A DNA stretch of 50,631 nt from Clostridiaceae bacterium (GTDB lineage Bacteria; Bacillota; Clostridia; Oscillospirales; Acutalibacteraceae), in contig CAJGCQ010000001.1 in assembly GCA_904501875.1 (NCBI GenBank), positions 1-50,631 of the forward strand, read 5' to 3'. The notes beneath the pieces are model-generated. The model made no database searches and was not told the DNA's origin. It saw only the letters and a program-made list of their open reading frames with translations. A program made the translations under genes and the position numbers. Of the stretch, positions 23,238-31,889 are shown piece by piece (position 1 is the stretch's first letter; each line of letters starts with the position of its first letter).

Positions 23238-24188
23238 TTATTCGTCGTCATGCTTGAGGGTAAAGCCAAAGGAATTAAGCTTTGCGATAACCTCTTCAAG
23301 CGACTTGCGGCCCAAGTTCCTTACCTTCATCATATCCTCTTCGGACTTGTTGATAAGGTCTTCAACCGTGTTGATGCCTGCGCGCTTCAGGCAGTTGAAG
23401 CTGCGAACAGATAAATCCAATTCATCGATGGTGAGATCGAGAACCTTTTCTTTCTCGTTATCACTCTTCTCTGCCATAATGCTCTGAGCCTCACTGGCAC
23501 CCTCTGTAAGGTCAAGGAACAGCTCAAAATGCTCAATGAGCACCTTGGCGGACATTGAAACCGCCTCGTTTGCCTTAATAGAGCCGTCTGTCCAAACCTC
23601 AAGAGTAAGCTTGCCCTTATCGGTAACATTACCTACACGGGTATTATCAACCGTGAAGTTAGCCTTGAGCACAGGCGTATAAATAGAGTCAACGGGAATC
23701 ACGCCGATTACATTCTGCGCCGGTCTGTTCTGCTCGGCGGGTACATAGCCCCTGCCCTTGTCGAGAGTCATCTCCATATTGAGCTTTGCTCCCGCATCAA
23801 GCGTGGCAATATACATATCGGGGTTTAAAATCTCAACCTCGGAATCGGCCTGGATTGAAGCGGCAGTAACCACTGAGGGGCCCTCTGCCTCAATATAAAT
23901 CTTCTTCGCCGTATCGGCATGGAGCTTTGCAATCAAACCCTTGATATTGAGGATGATTTCGGTTACATCCTCTTTTACTCCGGGAATGGTGGAAAACTCA
24001 TGCACAACACCGTCAATCTTAACCGAGGTAACGGCTACGCCCGGCAAAATGGATAAAAGCACCCGTCTCATACTGTTGCCGAGGGTTGTAGCATAGCCAC
24101 GCTCCAGCGGCTCCATAACGAATTTGCCGTACTTGCCATCCGCGGTAAGTTCTACGGTATCTATTCTGGGCTTTTCAATTTCTATCAT
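23238..24188 (-). CDS. rpoA: DNA-directed RNA polymerase subunit alpha
   Basis: Forms the dimer on which beta and beta' assemble; its C-terminal domain binds UP elements and activators. The 316 residues have the assembly domain (MRRVLLSILPGVAVTSVKIDG) and a C-terminal helix-hairpin-helix domain (LDLSVRSFNCLKRAGINTVE, then NLGRKSLEEV) after a linker of about 20 residues. It sits between rpsD and rplQ. The 89-base leader from rpsD can form alternative hairpins, one of which pairs close to the ribosome binding site CGGAG. Confidence 0.98.
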   Translation of the reverse strand: MIEIEKPRIDTVELTADGKYGKFVMEPLERGYATTLGNSMRRVLLSILPGVAVTSVKIDGVVHEFSTIPGVKEDVTEIILNIKGLIAKLHADTAKKIYIEAEGPSVVTAASIQADSEVEILNPDMYIATLDAGAKLNMEMTLDKGRGYVPAEQNRPAQNVIGVIPVDSIYTPVLKANFTVDNTRVGNVTDKGKLTLEVWTDGSIKANEAVSMSAKVLIEHFELFLDLTEGASEAQSIMAEKSDNEKEKVLDLTIDELDLSVRSFNCLKRAGINTVEDLINKSEEDMMKVRNLGRKSLEEVIAKLNSFGFTLKHDDE

Positions 24189-24277
24189 TTAAAAGCTCCG
24201 TTTCTCCGTACTGTATTTTTTATGCCGCCGCATCTGTACGGGAAATGCGGTGGAAAGCTGACAAAAACCTAAGGTTA

Positions 24278-24904
24278 TTACTTAGAGTAGAACTCAACGA
24301 TGAGCTGCTCGTCAACAGGAGCATCAATCTGGTCTCTTGTGGGCAGAGCGATAACCTTTGCTGTAAGCTGGTCACGGTTGATATCAATCCACTGGGGAAC
24401 AGGTCTTGCACTGTTAGCCTCAACAACCGCTTTAATCTTTTCGCTGCCGCGGCTCTTCTCGCAGATAGAAACAACGTCGCCTGCCTTTAAGAGATAGGAA
24501 GCGATATCTACACGCTTGCCGTTTACCTCAAAATGGCCGTGACCTACGAGCTGACGGGCTTCTGCTCTTGAAGAAGCAAAGCCAACTCTGTAAACAACAT
24601 TATCGAGACGGCTTTCAAGTATTCTTAAAAGGTTGTCGCCGGTAATGCCTTGCTTTCTTTCAGCAATTTCAAAATAATGATGGAACTGATTTTCCTGAAC
24701 ACCGTAGAAGCGTCTTGCGGTCTGCTTAGCACGAAGCTGCATACCGTATTCAGACGATTTCTTTCTGCCCTGTCCGTGCTGGCCGGGAGCGTAGCCCCTT
24801 AAAGCAACAGAGCATTTATCCGAGTAGCAGCGCTCGCCCTTGAGGAACAGCTTCTGACCCTCACGTCGGCAAAGTCTGCAAACTGCACCGGTATATCTTG
24901 CCAT
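24278..24904 (-). CDS. rpsD: 30S ribosomal protein S4
   Basis: Primary 16S rRNA binding protein that nucleates small-subunit assembly. The 208 residues keep the zinc-binding N-terminus (CRLCRREG then CYSDKC), the PGQHGQGRKKSSEYG segment, and a central S4 RNA-binding domain (SRLDNVVYRVGFASSRAEAR). It follows rpsK by 58 bases inside the alpha operon. Confidence 0.98.
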   Translation of the reverse strand: MARYTGAVCRLCRREGQKLFLKGERCYSDKCSVALRGYAPGQHGQGRKKSSEYGMQLRAKQTARRFYGVQENQFHHYFEIAERKQGITGDNLLRILESRLDNVVYRVGFASSRAEARQLVGHGHFEVNGKRVDIASYLLKAGDVVSICEKSRGSEKIKAVVEANSARPVPQWIDINRDQLTAKVIALPTRDQIDAPVDEQLIVEFYSK

Positions 24905-24962
24905 CTATTACACCTCCAAAATTTTAACTGCAACTGTTGTTGCAAAGATAAGTTATAATCGA

Positions 24963-25364
24963 TTATACACGTCTTCTCTTGGGAGGACGGCAGCCATTAT
25001 GGGGAATGGGGGTTACATCCTTAATAAGACTAACCTCAAGACCCGCAGTCTGCAGTGCGCGGATAGCCGCTTCACGTCCTGCTCCCGGACCCTTAACATA
25101 CACTTCAACAGTCTTAAGACCGTGCTCCATAGCAGCCTTTGCAGCGGTTTCAGCCGCACTCTGCGCCGCAAACGGAGTAGACTTTCTTGAACCTCTGAAA
25201 CCTAACTCACCGGCAGATGCCCATGAAAGAGCGTTGCCCTGTGTATCGGTGATGGTAACGATAGTATTGTTGAAGGTAGACTGGATATGGGCTGAGCCAC
25301 GCTCGATATTCTTTTTCTCACGGCGACGGCGAGTACCTGCCGTCTTGCCCTTTGCAGTAGCCAT
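24963..25364 (-). CDS. rpsK: 30S ribosomal protein S11
   Basis: Platform protein of the small subunit that shapes the E-site region. The 133 residues have AHIQSTFNNTIVTITDTQGN and the C-terminal PHNGCRPPKRRRV basic tail. It lies 16 bases after rpsM. Confidence 0.98.
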   Translation of the reverse strand: MATAKGKTAGTRRRREKKNIERGSAHIQSTFNNTIVTITDTQGNALSWASAGELGFRGSRKSTPFAAQSAAETAAKAAMEHGLKTVEVYVKGPGAGREAAIRALQTAGLEVSLIKDVTPIPHNGCRPPKRRRV

Positions 25365-25380
25365 ATTATCTTCCTCCTAC

Positions 25381-25749
25381 TTATTTCTTCTTATTAGCTA
25401 TGGTCTTCTTAGGACCCTTGCGTGTACGCGCGTTTGTTTTAGAGCGCTGTCCTCTTACGGGCAGACCCTTTCTGTGGCGCAGACCGCGATAGCTTCCGAT
25501 TTCGATAAGTCTCTTAATATCAAATGCAATGGTACGGCGACGGTCACCCTCAACCTGAAGGTTATGGTCGATGTATTCACGCAGCTTGGAAATATCGTCC
25601 TCGGTTAAGTCCTTGACACGGGTATCGGGATTGATTCCTGTATCAGCAAGGATTTTTTTAGATGTTGTAAGACCGATTCCGAAGATATAAGTGAGTCCTA
25701 TTTCAACTCGCTTCTCGTTCGGAAGATCAACACCAGCAATTCGTGCCAT
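25381..25749 (-). CDS. rpsM: 30S ribosomal protein S13
   Basis: Head protein that contacts the P-site tRNA and the B1 intersubunit bridges. The 122 residues have MARIAGVDLPNEKRVEIGLT, an H2TH helix region, and a basic tail ending RTRKGPKKTIANKKK with the RGLRHRKGLPVRGQR segment. It lies 37 bases after rpmJ. Confidence 0.98.
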   Translation of the reverse strand: MARIAGVDLPNEKRVEIGLTYIFGIGLTTSKKILADTGINPDTRVKDLTEDDISKLREYIDHNLQVEGDRRRTIAFDIKRLIEIGSYRGLRHRKGLPVRGQRSKTNARTRKGPKKTIANKKK

Positions 25750-25786
25750 TTATCAATGCACCTCCATATTTTTTACTCGAGCGCAA

Positions 25787-25900
25787 TTAACCCTGACGCT
25801 GTTTGTGCTTGGGGTTTTCGCAGATAACCATTACCTTGCCCTTGCGCTTGATAATTTTGCATTTTTCGCAAATTTTTTTAACAGAAGGTCTGACTTTCAT
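25787..25900 (-). CDS. rpmJ: 50S ribosomal protein L36
   Basis: A 37-residue protein that reads MKVRPSVKKICEKCKIIKRK and ends NPKHKQRQG. The single zinc knuckle is the conserved C-C-C-H set (CEKC, VICENPKH). It sits in the standard place between infA and rpsM, 30 bases after infA. Confidence 0.97.
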   Translation of the reverse strand: MKVRPSVKKICEKCKIIKRKGKVMVICENPKHKQRQG

Positions 25901-25930
25901 TCGATTTTGCCTCCTTTAAATTCTTGACTG

Positions 25931-26149
25931 TTACTTGCTTCGCCAGGTTATACGGCCTTTAGACAGGTCGTATGGAGACATTTCAACAGTCACCTTGTCA
26001 CCCGGCAATATGCGAATGAAATTCATACGCAGCTTGCCTGAAATGTGAGCAAGAATGGTATGTCCCCCCTGAATTTCTACCTTAAACATTGCGTTAGGCA
26101 TCGCCTCAACAACTACGCCTTCAAGCTCTATCATATCCTCTTTGGACAT
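25931..26149 (-). CDS. infA: Translation initiation factor IF-1
   Basis: OB-fold protein that occupies the ribosomal A site during initiation. It has 72 residues with ATG at 26149 (GGAGG seven bases upstream), giving the standard N-terminus MSKEDMIELEGVVVEAMPNA, then HISGKLRMNFIRILPGDKV. The frame is open 14 codons earlier, into the preceding gene, which is not used. Confidence 0.98.
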   Translation of the reverse strand: MSKEDMIELEGVVVEAMPNAMFKVEIQGGHTILAHISGKLRMNFIRILPGDKVTVEMSPYDLSKGRITWRSK

Positions 26150-26162
26150 CTTGGCTCCTCCT

Positions 26163-26402
26163 TTACAAAACGGAATCTCTGTAAACCGCAAGAGCTCGTC
26201 TCAACGATTTATCTGTACTGTAACTGTCTTCATCGAGCACGGTATTAGTAAGCGCTAAGTGCTTGGGATTTTTTCGTTTCGGTCGACTGAGCGGGCGTTC
26301 CTTACCGTCACATACGAAAAGGAAACCGTCCTCCTCCTTTACAACCACAAGAAAATATCCCCTATCACGCCCCGATTTTGAACAAACTATTCGTCCTATC
26401 AT
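26163..26402 (-). CDS. KOW-domain RNA-binding protein (L14e/L6e/L27e-like)
   Basis: 79 residues. The N-terminus IGRIVCSKSGRDRGYFLVVV is a KOW motif as in eukaryote-type L14e proteins, followed by a basic stretch (RPKRKNPKHLALTNT). Clostridia commonly carry such a gene between map and infA, as here. A ribosome-linked role is inferred from the domain and the place; the exact function is not known. It lies nine bases after map and 13 before infA, so it is certainly in the operon. Confidence 0.88.
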   Translation of the reverse strand: MIGRIVCSKSGRDRGYFLVVVKEEDGFLFVCDGKERPLSRPKRKNPKHLALTNTVLDEDSYSTDKSLRRALAVYRDSVL

Positions 26403-26411
26403 ATCAAGTCC

Positions 26412-27161
26412 TCAAATTAAGGTCATAATCTTAGGACCGTCTGCGGTAATTGCTACCGTATGCTCGAAATGTGCGGATAATGACCCGTCCTTGGTTAAAA
26501 CAGTCCACCCGTCGGGCTGTACCTCGACGCCCGCCGCTCCGGCATTGACCATCGGCTCAATGGCGATTGTCATTCCGGGCATTAAACGAACGCCCCTGCC
26601 CGGAGTGCCAAAATTCGGAACCTCGGGAGCTTCATGCAAGTGAGTCCCCACACCGTGGCCGACAAACTGACGGACAACCGTGTAACCCCTTGCCTCAACA
26701 TACGCCTGTACTGCGTGACCTATATCACCGACCCTGCCGCCCGCACACGCCGCCTTGATGCCCTCGTAAAGGCTTTCTCGGGTCGTGTCCATCAGCCGCT
26801 TCGCCTCCTCGGAGATGTCTCCGCAGGCGAAAGTGGCGGCATTGTCACCGTGATAACCGTCAAACTTAGCGCCGAGGTCAATACTTACTATATCCCCCGC
26901 ACGAAGCTTCCGCTTTGCAGACGGTATGCCGTGAATCACTTCGTTGTTGATTGATATACAGGCGGTAGCGGGATAACCCTCATAGTTCTTAAAGTTGGGC
27001 TCGCCCCCCTGACTTCGGATATATTCCTCTGCCAGACGATCAAGCTCAGCTGTAGTGACTCCGGGCTCCACCGCTTTGCCGGCTGTTTGTAATGCTCCGG
27101 CCGATATTCTGCAAGCTTCCTTCATTATCTTAAGCTCACGGCCGGTTTTAAGCACTATCAT
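26412..27161 (-). CDS. map: Methionine aminopeptidase, type I
   Basis: Removes the N-terminal methionine from new proteins. The 249 residues show the five metal ligands in order: SIDLGAKFDGYHGDNA (two aspartates), GHGVGTHLHEAPEV (His), AIEPMV (Glu) and FEHTVAI (Glu). The start overlaps the adk stop by four bases. It follows the common adk-map-infA order. Confidence 0.97.
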   Translation of the reverse strand: MIVLKTGRELKIMKEACRISAGALQTAGKAVEPGVTTAELDRLAEEYIRSQGGEPNFKNYEGYPATACISINNEVIHGIPSAKRKLRAGDIVSIDLGAKFDGYHGDNAATFACGDISEEAKRLMDTTRESLYEGIKAACAGGRVGDIGHAVQAYVEARGYTVVRQFVGHGVGTHLHEAPEVPNFGTPGRGVRLMPGMTIAIEPMVNAGAAGVEVQPDGWTVLTKDGSLSAHFEHTVAITADGPKIMTLI

Positions 27162-27796
27162 ACCTGATTCTCCAGTGCGTCAAGCACAAGGCGGGTTGTA
27201 TCCTCAACCTTATCCTGACCCTCTACTGTAATCAGCTTTCCGCAGCTCTTGTAAAAATCCTTGAGCGGCTCGGTTTGCTCGTGATAAACATTAAGTCTGT
27301 TTTTCACCGTCTCGGGCTCATCGTCCTTACGGATTACAAGCTTACCACCGCACAGGTTGCAGACACCCTCTACCTCGGGCTTTTTAAACTCAGTATGGTA
27401 GCTGGCTCCGCACTTTTCACAAACCCGTCTGCCGGACATACGCTTTACGATTTCCTCGTCGGCAACCTCAATAGAGAGGGCGGCGTCAATCACAAAGCCC
27501 ATATCGTCAAGGGCAACCGCCTGCGGAATCGTACGAGGGAAGCCATCTAAAATATAGCCTTCCTTGCAGTCAGCTTCGCTTAAACGCTCCTTGATAATGC
27601 CGATAACCACATTATCGGGAACGAGCTCCCCCGCATCGATGTATGATTTTGCTTTAAGACCCATTTCTGTGCCGTTCTTAAGGGCGGCACGGATTATATT
27701 TCCTGTCGAAATGGTGGGAATGTTATATTTTTCGGAGATTATCTCTGCCTGAGTGCCTTTCCCCGCACCCGGCGCTCCTAAAAGAATAAGCTTCAT
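27158..27796 (-). CDS. adk: Adenylate kinase
   Basis: Interconverts ATP + AMP and two ADP. The 212 residues have the P-loop GAPGAGKGTQAE, the AMP-binding region ISTGNIIRAAL, DGFPRTIPQA, and a LID domain with a zinc site formed by CEKC and CNLCGG, the Gram-positive form. It lies 16 bases after secY and overlaps map by four bases. Confidence 0.98.
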   Translation of the reverse strand: MKLILLGAPGAGKGTQAEIISEKYNIPTISTGNIIRAALKNGTEMGLKAKSYIDAGELVPDNVVIGIIKERLSEADCKEGYILDGFPRTIPQAVALDDMGFVIDAALSIEVADEEIVKRMSGRRVCEKCGASYHTEFKKPEVEGVCNLCGGKLVIRKDDEPETVKNRLNVYHEQTEPLKDFYKSCGKLITVEGQDKVEDTTRLVLDALENQV

Positions 27797-27812
27797 AAAA
27801 TTCTCCTTATTC

Positions 27813-29087
27813 TTAATCGAGGAATCCCTTATAATGACGCATCATCATCTGGGATTCAAGATTACGAACCGTGTCAAGCGCAACACCAACCATAATCAGC
27901 ACCGAAGTACCGCCAAGCGAAATATTAATTGTGCCGACAGAACCGATAACGATAGGAAGAATTGCAATTACGCTCAAGAAGAGAGCACCCATAAGGGTAA
28001 TTCTTGACAGGATTTTTGAAATAAAGTCCGATGTAGGCTTTCCGGGGCGTATTCCGGGGATTGCGCCACCCTGCTTGCGCAGGTTGTTTGCCATTTCAAC
28101 CGGATTAAACTGGATTGTAGCATAGAAATATGCAAATCCGATAATCAGGAGGAAATAAACCACCGCATAGAATATCCCTCTTACGCTAAAGAGCGACAAA
28201 GCCTTGTACCAGAAGCTTTCGGTATTCCTCATAAATGAGAGGATCATTGTCGGAAGCATCAAAATAGAGCTTGCGAAGATTATCGGCATAACACCCGACA
28301 TATTTACCTTAATCGGTATATGCGTGTTCTGACCGCCGTACATCTTATTACCCACAACACGCTTTGCGTACTGTACGGGAACACGGCGCTCTGCCTCGGT
28401 CATCCAAACGACAAATAGAATTACCGCAAGGAACAAAAGGACTATTCCGATAACCGCAACCTTGTGGAGCTCCCAATTCATAATAAGATACTCGAAAGCC
28501 TGAGGACCGCGGGAAAGAATACCCGCAAAGAGCAGCATGGAAATACCGTTGCCGATACCCTTAACATCAATCTGCTCACCCAGCCACATAACAAGCGCCG
28601 AGCCCGCCGAAAAGGCGAGTACTATAACGAACGCCGCAAAAACGACAGCTCCGCCCGACACGCTTAAATAGTTGCTGTTCTTTAAATAGAAGAAATATGC
28701 AGTACCCTGAATGAGCGCCAAAAGCACCGTTGTATATCGGGTTATCTGCGCCAGCTTCTTCTGTCCCTCTTCTCCCTCTTTCTGCAAGCGCTCAAGATAG
28801 GGAATAGCAACGCAGAGAAGCTGAATTATAATGGAGGAGTTGATGTACGGGGTAACCGACATTGCGAAGATAGCGCCGTACTCAAGACCGCCTCCGGTTA
28901 AAATTGACAGGTAGCTGAAAAATTCATTTGTAGCTCCCGTTTCATTGGCCGCTTTTAGTGCCGCAACATCAATGTAGGGCACAGGAATAACAGAACCAAT
29001 GCGGAAAATCAAAATGATGAAAACGGTAAAAAGAATCTTATTGCGAACTTCTTTTATTTTCCAGGCGTTTCTTAATGTTTCTAACAT
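27813..29087 (-). CDS. secY: Protein translocase subunit SecY
   Basis: Central pore of the Sec translocon. The 424 residues carry ten membrane helices, the N-terminal NAWKIKEVRNKILFT, the plug region after helix 1, the cytoplasmic loop with AERRVPVQYAKRVV, and NPVEMANNLRKQGGAIPGIR. Its ATG overlaps the rplO stop as TAATG, so the two are translationally coupled. Confidence 0.98.
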   Translation of the reverse strand: MLETLRNAWKIKEVRNKILFTVFIILIFRIGSVIPVPYIDVAALKAANETGATNEFFSYLSILTGGGLEYGAIFAMSVTPYINSSIIIQLLCVAIPYLERLQKEGEEGQKKLAQITRYTTVLLALIQGTAYFFYLKNSNYLSVSGGAVVFAAFVIVLAFSAGSALVMWLGEQIDVKGIGNGISMLLFAGILSRGPQAFEYLIMNWELHKVAVIGIVLLFLAVILFVVWMTEAERRVPVQYAKRVVGNKMYGGQNTHIPIKVNMSGVMPIIFASSILMLPTMILSFMRNTESFWYKALSLFSVRGIFYAVVYFLLIIGFAYFYATIQFNPVEMANNLRKQGGAIPGIRPGKPTSDFISKILSRITLMGALFLSVIAILPIVIGSVGTINISLGGTSVLIMVGVALDTVRNLESQMMMRHYKGFLD

Positions 29088-29527
29088 TAGATCACCTCAG
29101 CCTTTCCGCCTACGGAATTAATTTTTTCAGTGGCAGATGCCGAGAAAGCATTGAGCTTTACAGTGAGCTTCTTTGTAAGCTTTCCGTTGCCCAAAACCTT
29201 AACGGGAAGGTTCGCTTTCTTTATGATTCCCTTATCAGCCAAGACTTGAGCGTCAACAGTCGCACCGTCCTCGAATACTTCAAGAGCGGAGATATTGATG
29301 GCAACCCATTCCTCAGCAAAAATGTTATTGAAGCCGCGCTTCGGAACTCTTCTCTGGAGCGGCATCTGACCGCCTTCAAAACCGGGTCTCATACCGTGGC
29401 CTGCACGTGCCTTCTGACCCTTATGTCCCTTACCGGCTGTTTTTCCGTTTCCGGATCCGTGACCTCTGCCTATGCGCTTCGCCTCTTTAGTAGAGCCGAA
29501 AGCCGGAGCTAATTCATGCATTTTCAT
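29087..29527 (-). CDS. rplO: 50S ribosomal protein L15
   Basis: Late-assembling large-subunit protein. It is glycine- and lysine-rich at the N-terminus (KRIGRGHGSGNGKTAGKGHK), as usual. ATG at 29527 is chosen (AGGAGGT seven bases upstream), giving MKMHELAPAFGS and 146 residues; an in-frame GTG nine bases earlier overlaps the ribosome binding site. It lies 67 bases after rpmD. Confidence 0.97.
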   Translation of the reverse strand: MKMHELAPAFGSTKEAKRIGRGHGSGNGKTAGKGHKGQKARAGHGMRPGFEGGQMPLQRRVPKRGFNNIFAEEWVAINISALEVFEDGATVDAQVLADKGIIKKANLPVKVLGNGKLTKKLTVKLNAFSASATEKINSVGGKAEVI

Positions 29528-29594
29528 TGTTCGCACCTCCTTGCTTAATTAGCGCGGTTGAACCGCATTTCCGTAAACATTTACGGATAAAGGA

Positions 29595-29792
29595 TTATTT
29601 TGCAGGACTTACCTCGATAAGATGGGAAATCTTATTGATCTTGCCCTTGGTCTGCTCGTTATCAGGCTGAATTCTCTCATCGCCGATTTTGTAAAGACCG
29701 AGAGCGTTAGCGGTAGCAATCTGATCCTTCTTGGCACCTATTGTGCTCTTTACCAGCTTTATTTTAAGGCTAGCAGCCTTTTTTGTTGCCAT
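29595..29792 (-). CDS. rpmD: 50S ribosomal protein L30
   Basis: Small large-subunit protein with ferredoxin-like fold. The 65 residues have LKIKLVKSTIGAKKDQIATA and end KINKISHLIEV plus a short tail. It lies 14 bases after rpsE. Confidence 0.97.
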   Translation of the reverse strand: MATKKAASLKIKLVKSTIGAKKDQIATANALGLYKIGDERIQPDNEQTKGKINKISHLIEVSPAK

Positions 29793-29806
29793 AACGCTGC
29801 TCCTCC

Positions 29807-30310
29807 TTAACCTATAATTTCCTTGACGGACTTGCCTCTTACAGCCGCAACCTCTTCAGCGCTGCGAAGCGATGCAAGACCCGCTACAGTGGCTCTTACC
29901 ACATTGCAAGGATTGTTTGAGCGTAAAGCCTTGGTACGAATGTCGGAAATGCCGACAGTCTCTACTACCGCACGAACTGCGCCGCCGGCAATAACGCCGG
30001 TACCGGGAGCAGCAGGCTTTAAGAGAACACGGCCTGCGCCGAATTCACCGATTACCTCGTGCGGGATTGTGGTACCCTTTAAGGATACCTTTATAAGATT
30101 CTTTTTAGCGTCTTCAATTCCCTTGCGGATAGCATCGGGAACTTCGCCTGCTTTACCGAGTCCGTAGCCTACAATGCCGTTGCCGTCGCCAACAACCACC
30201 AAGGCGGCAAACTTCATAATGCGTCCGCCCTTGACAGTCTTGGAAACACGGTTTATAGCAACTACTCGCTCTTTTAAATCTAATGTTGATGCGTCAATAT
30301 TTGTAGCCAA
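29807..30310 (-). CDS. rpsE: 30S ribosomal protein S5
   Basis: Accuracy-related protein at the mRNA entry. The 167 residues have the S5 double-stranded RNA binding domain (VVAINRVSKTVKGGRIMKF, VGDGNGIVGYGLGKA) and a C-terminal GTGVIAGGAVRAVVE segment. It lies 15 bases after rplR. Confidence 0.98.
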   Translation of the reverse strand: MATNIDASTLDLKERVVAINRVSKTVKGGRIMKFAALVVVGDGNGIVGYGLGKAGEVPDAIRKGIEDAKKNLIKVSLKGTTIPHEVIGEFGAGRVLLKPAAPGTGVIAGGAVRAVVETVGISDIRTKALRSNNPCNVVRATVAGLASLRSAEEVAAVRGKSVKEIIG

Positions 30311-30325
30311 AAGTATTCCTCCTTA

Positions 30326-30685
30326 TTAGAACTTAAGGCCGCCCTCACGGGCACCTTCGGCAAGCTCCTTGACACGGCCGTGATAAACGTATCCGCCGCG
30401 GTCAAAAACAACCTCGGTGATGCCCTTAGAAACGGCGCGTTCAGCAATTAACTTTCCAACCTTGCGTGCACCCTCTGCGTTGCCGCCGGAAATTCCAAAG
30501 TCCTTCTCGTTTGAGGACGCAGCTGCGAGTGTAACACCGTTTACATCATCGATAAGCTGGGCGTAAATGTTGCTGTTGGAGCGGAATACATCAAGGCGGG
30601 GACAAGCCGCTGTGCCGCTTATCTTAGAACGAACGCGGGCATGGCGCTTAAGTCTTGCCTTATTGGTATCAGGCTTGTTAACCAT
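30326..30685 (-). CDS. rplR: 50S ribosomal protein L18
   Basis: 5S rRNA-binding protein. The 119 residues have the basic N-terminus RLKRHARVRSKISGTAACPR and end YHGRVKELAEGAREGGLKF. It lies 18 bases after rplF. Confidence 0.98.
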   Translation of the reverse strand: MVNKPDTNKARLKRHARVRSKISGTAACPRLDVFRSNSNIYAQLIDDVNGVTLAAASSNEKDFGISGGNAEGARKVGKLIAERAVSKGITEVVFDRGGYVYHGRVKELAEGAREGGLKF

Positions 30686-30703
30686 TGTTTGTACACTCCT
30701 TTA

Positions 30704-31252
30704 TTATTTCTTAGCACCCTTGGCGGCCTTACCTTCCTTGCGGCGGATATGCTCGTCAGCGTACTTAATACCCTTGCCCTTGTACGGCTCGGGGGGACGC
30801 TTCTCACGAACTTCTGCTGCAAACTGACCGACCTGCTGCTTATCTGTACCGCTGATAACTATCTGGTTAGGAGACGGTACATCGATTGTGATTCCGTCTA
30901 TCTCCGGCATAATAACCTGATGAGAATAGCCGAGATTCATAACAAGATTCTTTCCCTGCTTCTGTGCACGGTAACCTACGCCGTTAACCTCAAGCGTTTT
31001 TGAATAGCCATTGGTTACACCCTCAACCATATTTGCTACGAGGGTACGGGTAAGACCGTGAAGCGCACGGTGATTTTTGTTGTCCGACGGGCGGGTAACA
31101 ACTATCTCGCTGCCCTCCACTGCGACGGTGATTTCGGGATTAAAGGTGTTCTCAAGTGTGCCTTTGGGGCCCTTAACAGTAACCTTGCTTCCGTCAATCT
31201 TAACATCTACACCGGCAGGAATTGCGATAGGCTTCTTTCCTATTCTTGACAT
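30704..31252 (-). CDS. rplF: 50S ribosomal protein L6
   Basis: Large-subunit protein near the factor-binding site, two repeated domains. The 182 residues start MSRIGKKPIAIPAGVDV and carry the signature PEPYKGKGIKYADEHIRRKE near the end. It lies 14 bases after rpsH. Confidence 0.98.
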   Translation of the reverse strand: MSRIGKKPIAIPAGVDVKIDGSKVTVKGPKGTLENTFNPEITVAVEGSEIVVTRPSDNKNHRALHGLTRTLVANMVEGVTNGYSKTLEVNGVGYRAQKQGKNLVMNLGYSHQVIMPEIDGITIDVPSPNQIVISGTDKQQVGQFAAEVREKRPPEPYKGKGIKYADEHIRRKEGKAAKGAKK

Positions 31253-31266
31253 TCCTTGGCACCTCC

Positions 31267-31665
31267 TTACCAGACATAAGCGAGGACTTCGCCGCCAACA
31301 TTGGCCTTGCGTGCCTGCTTATCTGTCATTATGCCCTTAGAGGTGGAAAGGATTGCTATGCCGAGGCCCTTCATAACCTTAGGCATATCCTCTACATTTG
31401 TATAAATACGCAGTCCCGGCTTGGACACACGCCTAATGCCGCTTATAGCCTGCGATTTATTCTGGCCGTACTTCAAAGTGATATGAATTACGCCCTGCTT
31501 TCCGTCTTCCTCGACCTGAAAGCTTGTTATATATCCCTCGTCATGTAAAATCTGGGCGATAGCCTTTTTTACATTTGACGCAGGAACATCTACCGAATCA
31601 TGCTTTGCAGCAGAAGCATTACGGATTCTCGTAAGCATATCTGCTATAGTATCGCTGATTTGCAT
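31267..31665 (-). CDS. rpsH: 30S ribosomal protein S8
   Basis: Central-domain 16S rRNA binding protein and, in E. coli, the repressor of the spc operon. The 132 residues have DTIADMLTRIRNASAAKHDS and the C-terminal STSKGIMTDKQARKANVGGE. It lies 27 bases after rpsN. Confidence 0.98.
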   Translation of the reverse strand: MQISDTIADMLTRIRNASAAKHDSVDVPASNVKKAIAQILHDEGYITSFQVEEDGKQGVIHITLKYGQNKSQAISGIRRVSKPGLRIYTNVEDMPKVMKGLGIAILSTSKGIMTDKQARKANVGGEVLAYVW

Positions 31666-31692
31666 GTCGTCAACCTCCTTTTGCGTTCTGCC

Positions 31693-31878
31693 TTACCAGC
31701 TTGCCTTCTTCACTCCGGGAATCTCACCCTTATAGGCAAGCTCTCTGAAGCATATACGGCAAATGCCGTACTTGCGAAGATAAGCGTGCGGGCGACCGCA
31801 GATTTTACATCTGTTGTACTCTCTTGTAGAAAACTTAGCAGGTCTTGCCTGCTTAACTTTCATAGCAGTCTTAGCCAT
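31693..31878 (-). CDS. rpsN: 30S ribosomal protein S14, zinc-binding type
   Basis: The short 61-residue S14 with a CxxC...CxxC zinc site (CKICGRPHAY and CRICFREL) and the standard end GEIPGVKKASW. This is the zinc-dependent form; no zinc-free paralogue lies in the window. Confidence 0.98.
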   Translation of the reverse strand: MAKTAMKVKQARPAKFSTREYNRCKICGRPHAYLRKYGICRICFRELAYKGEIPGVKKASW

Positions 31879-31889
31879 AATTCTTCTCC

